A stretch of 64,000 nt of DNA from Candidatus Nitrosotalea bavarica (GCF_900167955.1 NZ_FUYK01000003.1:1-64000), one strand, 5' to 3'. Positions 53,789 to 61,900 are shown, counted from the first letter of the stretch. Program-made: numbers and translations. Notes: generated by a model not told the origin, from the sequence alone.

Positions 53789-54553
53789 ATGGGATTGAAG
53801 ATAGACGAACTGGTAGTTGGCAATTACATGTCAGAGTATCCCATATCTGTCAAGCCAGAAATTCCATTTGAGACAGTTGTTGATTTTATGAACGAGAGTA
53901 GGTTTTCAACATTAATTGTGATGGATGAAACAAACCCAACTCCCATTGGAGTATTTACAGAAAGAGGAATCATCAAGCATGTTGCATCCGGCAAAGCTAT
54001 GAATCAAAGTATCAAACAAGAACTCATCCAGCCATTTTTTTCAGTCACGCCAGAAACTACTATACTTGAGGCTGCAAAATTGATGATATCTAAAAAGGCA
54101 AGGATTTTGGTATTTGCAGATACAGACAAACTAATTGGAACCATCACAGCATCTGACATGCTAAGAGCATTTAGTGAAACAGATAAAGCTCCTAGTCTTG
54201 AGAAGGTGATTAGTAAAACAGTCTATCATTGCCCATTTGATACCACGATTTTAGATGCAGTAAAACTCCTTGATGAAAAAAACATCGGCAGCATACTAGT
54301 AACACGTGATTCATTGCACGGAATATTTACACAAAGAGATCTGGTCAGAGTTCTTGCAAAAGAAGAAAAACTTGATAACAGTGTAGGAGATTATTCTTCA
54401 TTCCCACTTGTTACAGCAAAAAAAGACATTTTGGCAAATGAGGCTGCAAAAATCATGTCATCTAACAAGATCAAAAGATTAGGCTTGACAGATAATAATT
54501 CCATTGTCGGAATTGTCACTGCAAGAGATATTGTTGATGCATATCAGATGTAG
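53789..54553 (+). CDS. Protein with four CBS domains
   Basis: 254 aa, four CBS motifs in tandem: VGNYMSEYPISVK, ELIQPFFSVTPETT, ISKTVYHCPFDTT and the end SSFPLVTAKKDILANEA, each with a G(I/V)xTxRD-type turn. No other domain. Presumably an adenylate sensor acting on partner proteins. Stand-alone; TATA-like region upstream. Confidence 0.9.
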   Translation: MGLKIDELVVGNYMSEYPISVKPEIPFETVVDFMNESRFSTLIVMDETNPTPIGVFTERGIIKHVASGKAMNQSIKQELIQPFFSVTPETTILEAAKLMISKKARILVFADTDKLIGTITASDMLRAFSETDKAPSLEKVISKTVYHCPFDTTILDAVKLLDEKNIGSILVTRDSLHGIFTQRDLVRVLAKEEKLDNSVGDYSSFPLVTAKKDILANEAAKIMSSNKIKRLGLTDNNSIVGIVTARDIVDAYQM

Positions 54554-54649
54554 ATATTTGTACCATATGAAAAATAATTCAATTTTTGTACCAAGTTTGA
54601 GTGATAATTATGAGGTATCTTTAATGGTTAGATCAGCGTAATAGAATAG

Positions 54650-55144
54650 ATGTCAAAAGAAACACTGGAAAGAATTGCCACAATTGAGAACGCAACAAAA
54701 AAACAAGTCATAGATGCAATCAAGATGAATAAAAAGGAACAGGATTCACCCGAACAAAAAACAACTTCACCTAATATCATAAAAGACAATACTTCAGAGA
54801 TAATTGAAAAGATTGATTCCAAAATTCCAACATATGTCAAACTTTATTCTGACCTGTACAAAAAATACCTACACATAACAAGCGATTTCTACACCGCCTC
54901 ATATTTGGCTCAAAAAGAGTTCTTTGGCAATATGGGAGTAAGTGATACACGACTTGAAATGTTTGACGTCTATTTGGAATCTGTCAAAAAAATGGTTCTA
55001 CTTCAAATAGACATAAATGAAAACGTGATCCAGTCCTATGTAGGTCACAGGCTTACAGTATTGGAATTTTATGAACAGATGATGAATAGAAACATTAACA
55101 ATTTTTCAAAGATGTTTTCTTGGTTTAACGAGTACAAGAAATAG
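54650..55144 (+). CDS. Hypothetical helical protein, possibly PHA-related
   Basis: 164 aa, an N-terminal charged segment and a long helical C-terminal half rich in Tyr and Phe (YVKLYSDLYKKYLHITSDFY). The helical C-terminus is reminiscent of PhaE/phasin-like partners of class III synthases, but similarity is not specific. Its stop overlaps the start of a zinc microprotein gene. Confidence 0.6.
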   Translation: MSKETLERIATIENATKKQVIDAIKMNKKEQDSPEQKTTSPNIIKDNTSEIIEKIDSKIPTYVKLYSDLYKKYLHITSDFYTASYLAQKEFFGNMGVSDTRLEMFDVYLESVKKMVLLQIDINENVIQSYVGHRLTVLEFYEQMMNRNINNFSKMFSWFNEYKK

Positions 55145-55245
55145 TGTCAAAAAAGATATGCAAAAGATGTAAAACAGAATATCAAGAAGAAACAGGGTAT
55201 CCAATCTGTGATTATTGTTTAAAATATTTGGATAATTGGGAATAG
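55144..55245 (+). CDS. Zinc-ribbon microprotein
   Basis: 33 aa from a GTG overlapping the TAG of the preceding gene (TAGTG), so translation is coupled. CKRC and CDYC, 12 residues apart, make one zinc site. Function unknown. Confidence 0.65.
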   Translation: MSKKICKRCKTEYQEETGYPICDYCLKYLDNWE

Positions 55246-55374
55246 AATTAGAAGGAAATTATATAGCAACCAAGAAAATATTGACGGATCTTGGCTTGAA
55301 TTCATTAAAACAATTTGCGTGTGTCGTTAGACTCTGCTCTATAGGTACATATTCTTAAAAAAAAGTCTCAATAT

Positions 55375-56382
55375 ATGGATTCTAGTAATTTTGAAAATAC
55401 AAAGGCAATAGAGACAAAAAATCTAACAAAAATATATCATGGAGGCATCAGGGCAGTTGATGATGTAACTTTCTTAGTTCAGCCAGGTGAGATATTTGGT
55501 CTACTAGGTCCAAACGGTGCAGGTAAGACTACCATGATCAAGATGATAGTAACTCTAGCCCGCCCCACTACAGGCAACTTGAGAGTTTTTGGAATAGACG
55601 CTTCAAAGTCACCAGAGACTGTTAGAAACATGTTGGGATATGTACCGCAGAGCATCTCAGTTGATACGGATCTTACAGGATATGAAAATCTGTTAATATT
55701 TTCCAAACTATCCTATGTAGACAAGAAGCAACGTAATGGGAGAATAAAAGATGCTCTAGAATACATGGGTCTAACTGATAGAGCCAAGGATCTTGTCAAG
55801 CATTACAGCGGCGGCATGATGCGCAGGTTGGAAATAGCTCAAGCTCTTGTCAATAGACCAAGAATTTTACTTTTAGATGAACCAAGCATAGGACTTGATC
55901 CTGCATCAAAGATGCACGTATGGGAAAGCATAAAGCAGCTCAAAGAAAAGTTTGGTACCACAATTTTAATCACAACCCATGATATGAGTGAGGCAGACGA
56001 ACTCTGTGACAGAATTGCAATCATGTCGGATGGCAAAATAGCAGCTTTGGGAAGTCCCATAGAATTGAAGAAATCTGTCGGCGGAGATGTAGTCACAGTA
56101 AATCTCACTGTGGCTTATCCAAGCATTACATTTCCAAAAGAGATAGGAACAATAATGCATAGTAATGAAAAATCCATTCAAATTTTGGCTGAGAACGGAG
56201 AGATTGCAATTCCACTTGTTAGTAATTTCTTTCGAGATCAAAAAATTGCAATAGATTCGATTTCAATCAACAAACCAAACTTGGATGACGTTTTCATGAA
56301 ATATGCTAAAAGGAGACTTCATGAGGAAATTTCCCCACATGCAACCAGTGCCCGTCGCGATTTTGTGAGGCATACAAGATGA
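55375..56382 (+). CDS. ABC-2 exporter ATPase (DrrA-like), system 2
   Basis: 335 aa: GPNGAGKTT (Walker A), YVPQSIS (Q-loop), YSGGMMRRLEIAQAL (signature), LLLDEPSIGLDP (Walker B), THDMSEADE (H-loop). C-terminal extension with an accessory domain. Overlaps its permease by 4 nt. Homologous to the 27159-28139 ATPase but clearly diverged. Confidence 0.93.
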   Translation: MDSSNFENTKAIETKNLTKIYHGGIRAVDDVTFLVQPGEIFGLLGPNGAGKTTMIKMIVTLARPTTGNLRVFGIDASKSPETVRNMLGYVPQSISVDTDLTGYENLLIFSKLSYVDKKQRNGRIKDALEYMGLTDRAKDLVKHYSGGMMRRLEIAQALVNRPRILLLDEPSIGLDPASKMHVWESIKQLKEKFGTTILITTHDMSEADELCDRIAIMSDGKIAALGSPIELKKSVGGDVVTVNLTVAYPSITFPKEIGTIMHSNEKSIQILAENGEIAIPLVSNFFRDQKIAIDSISINKPNLDDVFMKYAKRRLHEEISPHATSARRDFVRHTR

Positions 56383-57149
56383 ATATTGCAAGGTTTCTTT
56401 CAAGTGCTGTTACAGTTGCAGAGATGGAGGCAAGAAAGATACGCCATGACACAACTGAGCTTTGGATAAGAATAGTCCAGCCCGCACTATGGCTTATAGT
56501 TTTTGGAGTTACTTTTAACAGCATCAAGGCGATGCCAACTGGTAGCTTCTCATACATTCAGTTCATCACTCCTGGAATCTTGGCCCAGTCTGTTTTGTTT
56601 ATAGCAATTTTTTATGGCATTACAGTCGTATGGGAAAGAGATGTTGGAATAATTACCAAGTTATTATCCACTCCATCCCCTCGTGCATCAATTGTTTTGG
56701 GCAAATCACTTTCTGCAAGTCTGAGAGGTATGTTTCAAGCAGTAATGATATTTGCTTTGGCACTTGCACTTGGAGTCAAGATACGACTTGATATACCTGA
56801 CATACTGGGTGTTTTTGCAGTGGTGATTTTATTTGCCATGTGTTTTTCAAGTCTATCCATGCTACTTGCATCATTTATGAAAACTCGAGACAGGATGATG
56901 GGAATTGGTCAGGCACTTACCATGCCACTTTTCTTTGCAAGCAATGCAATATACCCAATTTCAGTAATGCCAGTTTGGCTCCAGTATGTATCCAAAGTAA
57001 ATCCGCTAAGCTATGTAGTGGATGCAATGAGGTCCATGCTGCTATCTGGAAGTTATGAAAATTTGCCAATTGACATATTGGCATTACTTGTTGCTACTGT
57101 TACTTTTGTAGCACTTGCTTCAATAACAATCAAGAGATTACTAGAATGA
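56379..57149 (+). CDS. ABC-2 type permease, system 2
   Basis: 256 aa, six predicted helices, with SYIQFITPGILAQSVLF and FFASNAIYPISVMPVWLQYV in the positions typical for ABC-2 permeases. Forms an exporter with the preceding ATPase; substrate unknown. Confidence 0.92.
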   Translation: MNIARFLSSAVTVAEMEARKIRHDTTELWIRIVQPALWLIVFGVTFNSIKAMPTGSFSYIQFITPGILAQSVLFIAIFYGITVVWERDVGIITKLLSTPSPRASIVLGKSLSASLRGMFQAVMIFALALALGVKIRLDIPDILGVFAVVILFAMCFSSLSMLLASFMKTRDRMMGIGQALTMPLFFASNAIYPISVMPVWLQYVSKVNPLSYVVDAMRSMLLSGSYENLPIDILALLVATVTFVALASITIKRLLE

Positions 57150-57194
57150 TTTTTTACTACAATTATGATGTAATCACGTGATCATCCAAGTCAA

Positions 57195-57689
57195 CTATGG
57201 AGGAGGTTGTACGATGAGCTGGCCTCTCATGGTAGGTTGGTGGAATGTGCAAATGTAAGCAAATGTTCCCGTGGTATTTGCATCAAATGTTATGGTTTTA
57301 TTCTCACGTGGATGTACAATAACATCAACGTTGTACGGTTTGTCATAGATAGTAAATGAATGATTATCTCCGCCAGGTTCTTCAATGTTAAAAAAGTGAA
57401 TTACAACTTTATCACCTTTGAAGACTGCGATGACAGGCATACTGTAAATATCATGCGGCATTCCCATTTCAGTCTCATTAAAACCAGGTATTTCACTATC
57501 AAACAAGTAAAATTCTTTCTTTTTTCCAACATATTGTTGCGCAGTGTTATTTGGTTGGAGAGTGTTCTGATTATTTGTATGCGATGTGGCCAAGAGTGGG
57601 ATTGTTACAGCAAACAAGGCAACAGCAATTGCAATTGCAGTAATAGATATGCCCAGTATTATTACAGTGACAGTATTTGAGGCCAACAA
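57195..57689 (-). CDS. Membrane-anchored cupredoxin
   Basis: 164 aa from a TTG start. An N-terminal membrane helix (VTVIILGISITAIAIAVALF) is followed by a cupredoxin domain with type 1 copper ligands His in GDNHSFTIYD and Cys, His, Met in AYICTFHQPTM. The core differs from the 2028-2858 protein. It faces outward and likely carries electrons. Its TATA-like ATTAAAATA is about 20-27 nt before the start and the palindromic operator at 57725 is directly upstream. Confidence 0.85.
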   Translation of the reverse strand: MLASNTVTVIILGISITAIAIAVALFAVTIPLLATSHTNNQNTLQPNNTAQQYVGKKKEFYLFDSEIPGFNETEMGMPHDIYSMPVIAVFKGDKVVIHFFNIEEPGGDNHSFTIYDKPYNVDVIVHPRENKTITFDANTTGTFAYICTFHQPTMRGQLIVQPPP

Positions 57690-57724
57690 GAATTGTTGCT
57701 ATTTCAGTATTTTAATGATGCCTA

Positions 57725-57746
57725 CCATTTTCATTTATGAGAATGG
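57725..57746. promoter_or_regulatory. Operator site 1 (CCATTYTC-N6-GARAATGG)
   Basis: CCATTTTC-ATTTAT-GAGAATGG between the divergent cupredoxin gene (minus) and the membrane-protein/HTH operon (plus). Seven such 22-bp sites occur between 57.7 and 60.9 kb. Confidence 0.75.
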
Positions 57747-57833
57747 AAGGTAGTGTATTATGCAGCATACAGAATTGATTTCTATGAACAGAAAATATCT
57801 ATTAACACCAAGTATGACAAGAATGATGTAATC

Positions 57834-58103
57834 ATGGTCGAATCATCAATTACTAATTATGTACTTGTTGCTGCACATGTCATAGTTGGATCTATTCTCA
57901 TTTTCTTTGCCATAAAAGCATTCAAGAGAACGAAATATTTTCCCATGGCCCTCCTAGTAATAGGATTCACACTGTTGGTCCTTGGAGAAACTGTCATTGA
58001 ATACATATTTGCATTTACCGGCGAGAGTGTAGGAAAAATAATTGAAGAAGGATTTGAGATAGCAGGATTCATTGTACTAATCATAGCAGTCAAGAAAAGC
58101 TAG
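57834..58103 (+). CDS. Three-helix membrane protein
   Basis: 89 aa from the ATG at 57834 (MVESSITNYVLVAAHVIVG). Three predicted helices (to about 25, 38-60 and 70-86). The frame extends to 57753, but that part would run into the operator. It ends 3 nt before the winged-helix regulator gene, an arrangement resembling haloarchaeal pairs of a small membrane protein with an HTH protein. Likely a membrane sensor or regulator partner. Confidence 0.75.
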   Translation: MVESSITNYVLVAAHVIVGSILIFFAIKAFKRTKYFPMALLVIGFTLLVLGETVIEYIFAFTGESVGKIIEEGFEIAGFIVLIIAVKKS

Positions 58104-58106
58104 AAA

Positions 58107-58448
58107 ATGACAAACGATGATGAGATCCTAGAAATACTGGGAGATGAATACAGCAGAAAGATTCTCTCAATACTTGCAAAAAATGAGATGAATGCGCTTG
58201 AAATATCTACAAAACTTGGCATCCCTGCATCGACTACCTATAGGAAGATAAAAAATCTGGAAAGTCTGGTCCTCATAAAGAAAACCAAAGTTATTCGTAC
58301 ACTAGAAGGCCTTGACGAAAGTTACTACAAGAGCCTAGTCTCAGGCATAGAAGTAAAATTTAGATATGGTGAGATGTCCTGTAAAATTGAAAAATTCACC
58401 ATGGATGAAAAGATACAAAGACTATGGGAAAAATTCTCAGAAAAATGA
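58107..58448 (+). CDS. Winged-helix transcriptional regulator (ArsR-like) 1
   Basis: 113 aa. DEYSRKILSILAKNEMNALE and STKLGIPASTTYRKIKNLE form an HTH, then a wing (LIKKTKVIRT) and a C-terminal helix. Only one Cys, so no obvious metal site of ArsR type. Encoded 3 nt after the small membrane protein. It is a candidate to bind the palindromic operators of this cluster. Confidence 0.88.
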   Translation: MTNDDEILEILGDEYSRKILSILAKNEMNALEISTKLGIPASTTYRKIKNLESLVLIKKTKVIRTLEGLDESYYKSLVSGIEVKFRYGEMSCKIEKFTMDEKIQRLWEKFSEK

Positions 58449-58455
58449 GTTGATT

Positions 58456-58866
58456 TTATTGTGGAATAGTTATCTTTGCCTTCTTCCAGTTTTGCAACAG
58501 CAGTAAAGATATCACAACTATAGAACCCTGAGTAATCTTGGCAAGTATGTCTACTAGACCTACATCCTCCTGTATGCCTACTATTGGAAGGCTAACAGTT
58601 CTTGATACAACATACAATCCAATCAGGGCTATTGAGACAAGACTTGCTATGACATATGGGGCCCTGCTGTGGAGGTTGTTCTTTATCATCCATATTCCAA
58701 GTGGCAGATATACAATTGCCGCAGTTGCAAAAAGCATTGTCTGGATCTGGCTTGGAAGATCACTTGATTCTTGCATTTGAGAATATGCTGTAACAAAATA
58801 GATTCCGCTGTTTCCAAGTACTAGAATTACTATAATCATGATGAACTGTTGTATAGATTTTTTCAA
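58456..58866 (-). CDS. Four-helix membrane protein
   Basis: 136 aa from a TTG start. Four helices are predicted (IMIIVILVLGNSGIYFV; MLFATAAIVYLPLGIWMI; VIASLVSIALIGLYVV; ILAKITQGSIVVISLLLL). Operator site 2 and a TATA-like AATTAAATAC lie just upstream. No family recognised. Confidence 0.72.
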   Translation of the reverse strand: MKKSIQQFIMIIVILVLGNSGIYFVTAYSQMQESSDLPSQIQTMLFATAAIVYLPLGIWMIKNNLHSRAPYVIASLVSIALIGLYVVSRTVSLPIVGIQEDVGLVDILAKITQGSIVVISLLLLQNWKKAKITIPQ

Positions 58867-58904
58867 TATTCGTAGTTGGAATTATGTATTTAATTATCTA
58901 ACTA

Positions 58905-58926
58905 CCATTTTCATCAGCGAGAATGA
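58905..58926. promoter_or_regulatory. Operator site 2
   Basis: CCATTTTC-ATCAGC-GAGAATGA, one mismatch to the palindrome. It lies about 40 nt upstream of the minus-strand four-helix membrane gene, just ahead of its TATA-like box. Confidence 0.7.
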
Positions 58927-59225
58927 TACAGGTATTTTACAAAATCTGTAACACTGTGATGTGATTATGCTGATTCAGTCAGAACACTCGAATCTTTTTG
59001 CACTGAGATTATAGGGTTAGATCCTAAAATAAGATTTGTTAGAAATAATTAATGATAAATGTATATTCATCACTGAAAATAATTCGGCTTATTTGTTTTG
59101 GAGAGTGGGTGGCAGATGAGCAATTAACAACAACATATATCCTTGCAGGGGATCAGGCAAAGCCATTTTCTCATTCTGCCACTTCATCACATGTAATTGG
59201 CATTTGTCATTTAATTATCTAACTA
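58927..59225. other. Intergenic stretch between operator sites 2 and 3
   Basis: A 56-codon plus-strand frame (59052-59222) runs up to site 3 but has little protein character and no clear promoter. No hairpin or RNA gene recognised. Confidence 0.4.
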
Positions 59226-59247
59226 CCATTCTCGACAATAGAAATGG
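59226..59247 (+). promoter_or_regulatory. Operator site 3
   Basis: CCATTCTC-GACAAT-AGAAATGG, followed by a TATA-like ATTATAAC about 25-30 nt before the ATG at 59285. The TAACTAGCTATTATAAC promoter resembles that after site 4. Confidence 0.72.
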
Positions 59248-59284
59248 TAACTAGCTATTATAACTTGTAAAAGAAAAAACTAAC

Positions 59285-59512
59285 ATGAATAAAAAAATTC
59301 TGGTTGGCATTGCCATTGCAATCATTGCAATATCTGTTGCAGTGGTAGGTGTAAAAAATACCCTGGGAGACAAGGCATTAGCATTACCCGGTGAAGAAAA
59401 TACAGAAAAAGCTCTGAACATTCAAGAGACTAACAAGACAACAGTATCTTCAACAGAACTAGTTAAATCAGGATCTGCACCATCTGGAGAAGCTGGAGAA
59501 TCTGGACCTTAG
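59285..59512 (+). CDS. Small exported or membrane-anchored peptide
   Basis: 75 aa. A hydrophobic N-terminus (ILVGIAIAIIAISVAVVGV) is a signal or anchor; the rest is polar, Glu/Thr/Ser-rich with a Gly/Ser/Pro-rich end (SGSAPSGEAGESGP). Under operator site 3. Function unknown. Confidence 0.65.
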   Translation: MNKKILVGIAIAIIAISVAVVGVKNTLGDKALALPGEENTEKALNIQETNKTTVSSTELVKSGSAPSGEAGESGP

Positions 59513-59586
59513 TCTAGTAATCCATCCATTTTTATTTTTTTAAATTCCTCTTCATTTTTCTAAATTTTATATTTAATTGTCAAGTA

Positions 59587-59608
59587 CCATTCTCGTTTAT
59601 GAAAATGG
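59587..59608 (+). promoter_or_regulatory. Operator site 4
   Basis: CCATTCTC-GTTTAT-GAAAATGG, a near-perfect palindrome, followed by a TATA-like ATTATAAC and the ATG at 59646 about 27 nt on. Confidence 0.75.
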
Positions 59609-59645
59609 TAGTTAGACATTATAACCTGAAAAAGAAAAATATGCC

Positions 59646-59933
59646 ATGTCAAAACAACAATACCGTTCCGAGATGGGCATAATCTCAGATATTTTACATG
59701 TGATAATAGACTGTGGCAGACAAGGCGAAATAATATCCTCCATAGCCCGAAAAGCAAACCTATCACATTATGCTGCAATTGATAAATGTCAAAAGCTTGT
59801 TGGTTTTGGATTAATGGAATGTGTCATAAATAAAAAAACTCAATCTTTTATCATCACTGAAAAAGGAATGCAGTTTTTTCAAGAAATGCAGAAATTTATT
59901 GAAATGATACAGGCAGTAAAAATAAGATATTAA
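59646..59933 (+). CDS. Winged-helix transcriptional regulator 2 (ArnR-like)
   Basis: 95 aa. The layout SEMGIISDILHVIIDC, then SSIARKANLSHYAAIDKCQK (HTH), then LIECVINKKTQSF and ITEKGMQFFQEM (wing and C-terminal helix) matches archaeal ArnR/Sso-type winged helices. Under operator site 4, so probably part of, or controlling, the same regulon. Confidence 0.85.
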   Translation: MSKQQYRSEMGIISDILHVIIDCGRQGEIISSIARKANLSHYAAIDKCQKLVGFGLMECVINKKTQSFIITEKGMQFFQEMQKFIEMIQAVKIRY

Positions 59934-60036
59934 CATAGTATTATGTTTGAATTTGTGTAACTACGTTCTAGCATAGTGGTTTGTTCACATATTCACGATT
60001 TAACCAATAATGAAGGAATTGGAGAGGGGGTAATTC

Positions 60037-60417
60037 CTAGAAGGATTTCATCATTTCAGTGATTTTATTTACAAAGACAAACGGGTCTACCGATTTGTTC
60101 AATTTTGCCAATAAAATTCCCATATGGGTAGGTATTGAGACAAATCTTGCATTTTCCCTCTCTGTAATGGTATAATGTACGGTGCCAAACTCATAATCAA
60201 AATCACTCTGCATTGAATTTTGCAACTGTACTCCCATTGCAAACATCTCTTTTTTGTCTTCAGTGATATTGATTCCATTTTTGAAGATGGACTGTTCTAT
60301 CCTTCCATGTTTGTTTATCATACAAACAAATTCGGTACCTTCTGGTGGCATGAATTCATCCAGTAGAAATACATTTTTTGATATCACATGTTGAGCCATA
60401 TCTATGCCAGACTCCAT
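60037..60417 (-). CDS. Roadblock/DUF6659-like protein
   Basis: 126 aa (or 120 from the ATG at 60399). GTEFVCMINKHGRIEQSIF, then MFAMGVQLQNSMQSDFDYEF, then GTVHYTITERENARFVSIP have the order of the protein at 39354. Fold inferred to be roadblock/profilin-like. Overlaps the upstream zinc-ribbon gene by about 16 nt and is expressed from the triple operator promoter. Confidence 0.65.
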   Translation of the reverse strand: MESGIDMAQHVISKNVFLLDEFMPPEGTEFVCMINKHGRIEQSIFKNGINITEDKKEMFAMGVQLQNSMQSDFDYEFGTVHYTITERENARFVSIPTHMGILLAKLNKSVDPFVFVNKITEMMKSF

Positions 60418-60803
60418 ACATTTTCAATCCATTTTGGCTCAGTATTGTCCATTCCAGCAATCCACATTTTACCGCAGTCAAGGCAGTGACATTTTGATGA
60501 TGTGTTGCTTTGAGAAATTGAAATCTCAGGGGAACAACAAATTGGGCAGAGTAACAAGTCGGGGCATTTTGAATGGTTTAGAATATCCGCACTGGCATTT
60601 TCTATTATGACTATTGCCTTTCTTATCTCCACTACCTCATGTGCTAAAACTCTACTGGCACGGTCATCTTGACTGTGTATTGCATCTATGATTTGGTTGA
60701 AAAGTTGTGAGTCTCTTTGTCTCAACTTTTCCAATATTTCTTTGATTTCTGATTCTTGATCCTGTGAATTTTTCGCAGGTTGATTTTTTTGAGTTGCCAT
60801 CAT
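60402..60803 (-). CDS. Coiled-coil plus zinc-ribbon protein
   Basis: 133 aa. Residues 1-80 are helical (EIKEILEKLRQRDSQLFNQI). Residues 85-125 hold CPICC...CHCLDCGKMW, a zinc ribbon. First gene of a two-gene unit with 60037-60417. The tandem triple operator lies about 40 nt upstream. Confidence 0.75.
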   Translation of the reverse strand: MMATQKNQPAKNSQDQESEIKEILEKLRQRDSQLFNQIIDAIHSQDDRASRVLAHEVVEIRKAIVIIENASADILNHSKCPDLLLCPICCSPEISISQSNTSSKCHCLDCGKMWIAGMDNTEPKWIENVWSLA

Positions 60804-60841
60804 GGCATTACAATATAATAGATTTTATAAAATACCTCCTA

Positions 60842-60919
60842 CCGTTCTCGTTGATGAAAATGATAGCATCCATTCTCGTTGATGAAAATGATAGCATCCA
60901 TTCTCGTTGATGAAAATGG
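60842..60919. promoter_or_regulatory. Three tandem operator copies (sites 5-7)
   Basis: The 22-bp site repeats three times with a 28-bp period (60842, 60870, 60898). CCRTTCTC-GTTGAT-GAAAATGR units are separated by TAGCAT. It lies between the divergent zinc-ribbon operon (minus) and membrane cytochrome operon (plus). The 28-bp spacing puts copies on nearly the same face of the helix. Confidence 0.85.
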
Positions 60920-60957
60920 TAGCATCCGTTTTATTCTGATTTGTATTCTAATAATTT

Positions 60958-61191
60958 ATGAAAATACATTCATACCTGCTGATCGCACTTGTCATACTTG
61001 CCACAAGTGCACCAACACTAGCTCTTGCACAATATGAAAGAGCAGAAGGCGGCCAGCCAGATATGATGATGCTGACTATCTTTAGTTTGACGCTATACAT
61101 TACCATATCAGCAATATTTGGCGTAGTCGGATATTCAATTTGGAAAGTATTCAGCATTAGACGAAGAGCAGCCAAAATGAGAGTAAAGTGA
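60958..61191 (+). CDS. Small exported/one-helix membrane protein
   Basis: 77 aa. Signal peptide to LALAQ, then a short loop with GGQPDMMM, one membrane helix (LTLYITISAIFGVVGYSI) and a basic cytoplasmic tail (FSIRRRAAKMRVK). First gene of the operon with the membrane cytochrome and zinc ribbon; its stop overlaps the next possible start. Confidence 0.75.
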   Translation: MKIHSYLLIALVILATSAPTLALAQYERAEGGQPDMMMLTIFSLTLYITISAIFGVVGYSIWKVFSIRRRAAKMRVK

Positions 61192-61196
61192 TCTCC

Positions 61197-61739
61197 ATGA
61201 AAATTTTTTCTACCAACTCTTACTTGAAATTATCAATAATCATTGTTCTAGTATTTGTTCCAACTTTGGCCTATGCAGAAGATGATGATAATAGAGGATT
61301 TAGTACTGCTGCTACACTTGGCTGGTTAGCCATTGGATGCGGAATAGCAGCAAACCTCTCGCTTGTCATATTCAAAATGATCAAGAAAATGCCAGTCATG
61401 AGGCTAGTTGGTGGTTCTACTACATCACAGAGTTTGACTTCAATGTACCAGCCAGTATTGAATTTTCATATAATGTTGAATGCCGTAGGATTCTTTGCAG
61501 GCATATCACATGGATTTATGCTCATGCGGGGCCTTGATTACATCTCACTTTCATTGGCCATTGTTATGACGGTATCAATGATTAGCGGTATAATACTAAA
61601 ATTTACATCTGGTAAAAATTTAAAATTCTTTAGCAGACTGGTTCACGGTCAAGCAGTTCTTGCTGCATTACTAGTGACACTTGTTGTTTTACATGTAATA
61701 ACAAGATGGCATCATGGAATTATTATGAATTTCATATGA
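61197..61739 (+). CDS. Predicted diheme b-type membrane cytochrome
   Basis: 180 aa from the ATG at 61197 (a GTG at 61188 is also in frame). After a signal peptide there are four helices. H91 and H105 lie in one helix (FHIMLNAVGFFAGISHG) and H150 and H166 in another (VHGQAVLAALLVTLVVLH), a bis-His arrangement for two hemes as in cytochrome b561 types. Function would be transmembrane electron transfer, perhaps with the copper protein of this cluster. Family not named. Confidence 0.7.
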   Translation: MKIFSTNSYLKLSIIIVLVFVPTLAYAEDDDNRGFSTAATLGWLAIGCGIAANLSLVIFKMIKKMPVMRLVGGSTTSQSLTSMYQPVLNFHIMLNAVGFFAGISHGFMLMRGLDYISLSLAIVMTVSMISGIILKFTSGKNLKFFSRLVHGQAVLAALLVTLVVLHVITRWHHGIIMNFI

Positions 61740-61900
61740 GACATATTCAACTAGAACCAAAAGATGTTGCCAGATTAAACAACCTTGGAAATAACAGGTG
61801 CAGAAAATGTACCACCCCTTTGAATGAAGGCGATATTGTAATACGGGTGGGATCAAGACCTACTAAATATTACCATAAAGAATGCTTCAAACCATATTAG
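61736..61900 (+). CDS. Zinc-finger microprotein
   Basis: 54 aa, starting with an ATG that overlaps the TGA of the cytochrome gene. RCRKCTTPLNEGDIVI and KYYHKECFKPY give Cys-Cys and His-Cys, a LIM/PARP-like zinc site. Probably co-translated with the cytochrome. Confidence 0.72.
   Translation: MRHIQLEPKDVARLNNLGNNRCRKCTTPLNEGDIVIRVGSRPTKYYHKECFKPY

Noticed and set aside
55236-55358. 40-codon TTG ORF after the zinc microprotein at 55144
   Set aside because: Starts inside the preceding gene, has a weak start codon and no recognisable motif, though the residues look mildly protein-like.
59052-59222. 56-codon ORF between operator sites 2 and 3
   Set aside because: Ends inside the conserved promoter region; composition reads as chance.
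60842-60919. CRISPR array
   Set aside because: The 28-bp period looks like a CRISPR repeat, but the units are contiguous with 6-nt joins and no spacers, and the same motif occurs singly before other genes.
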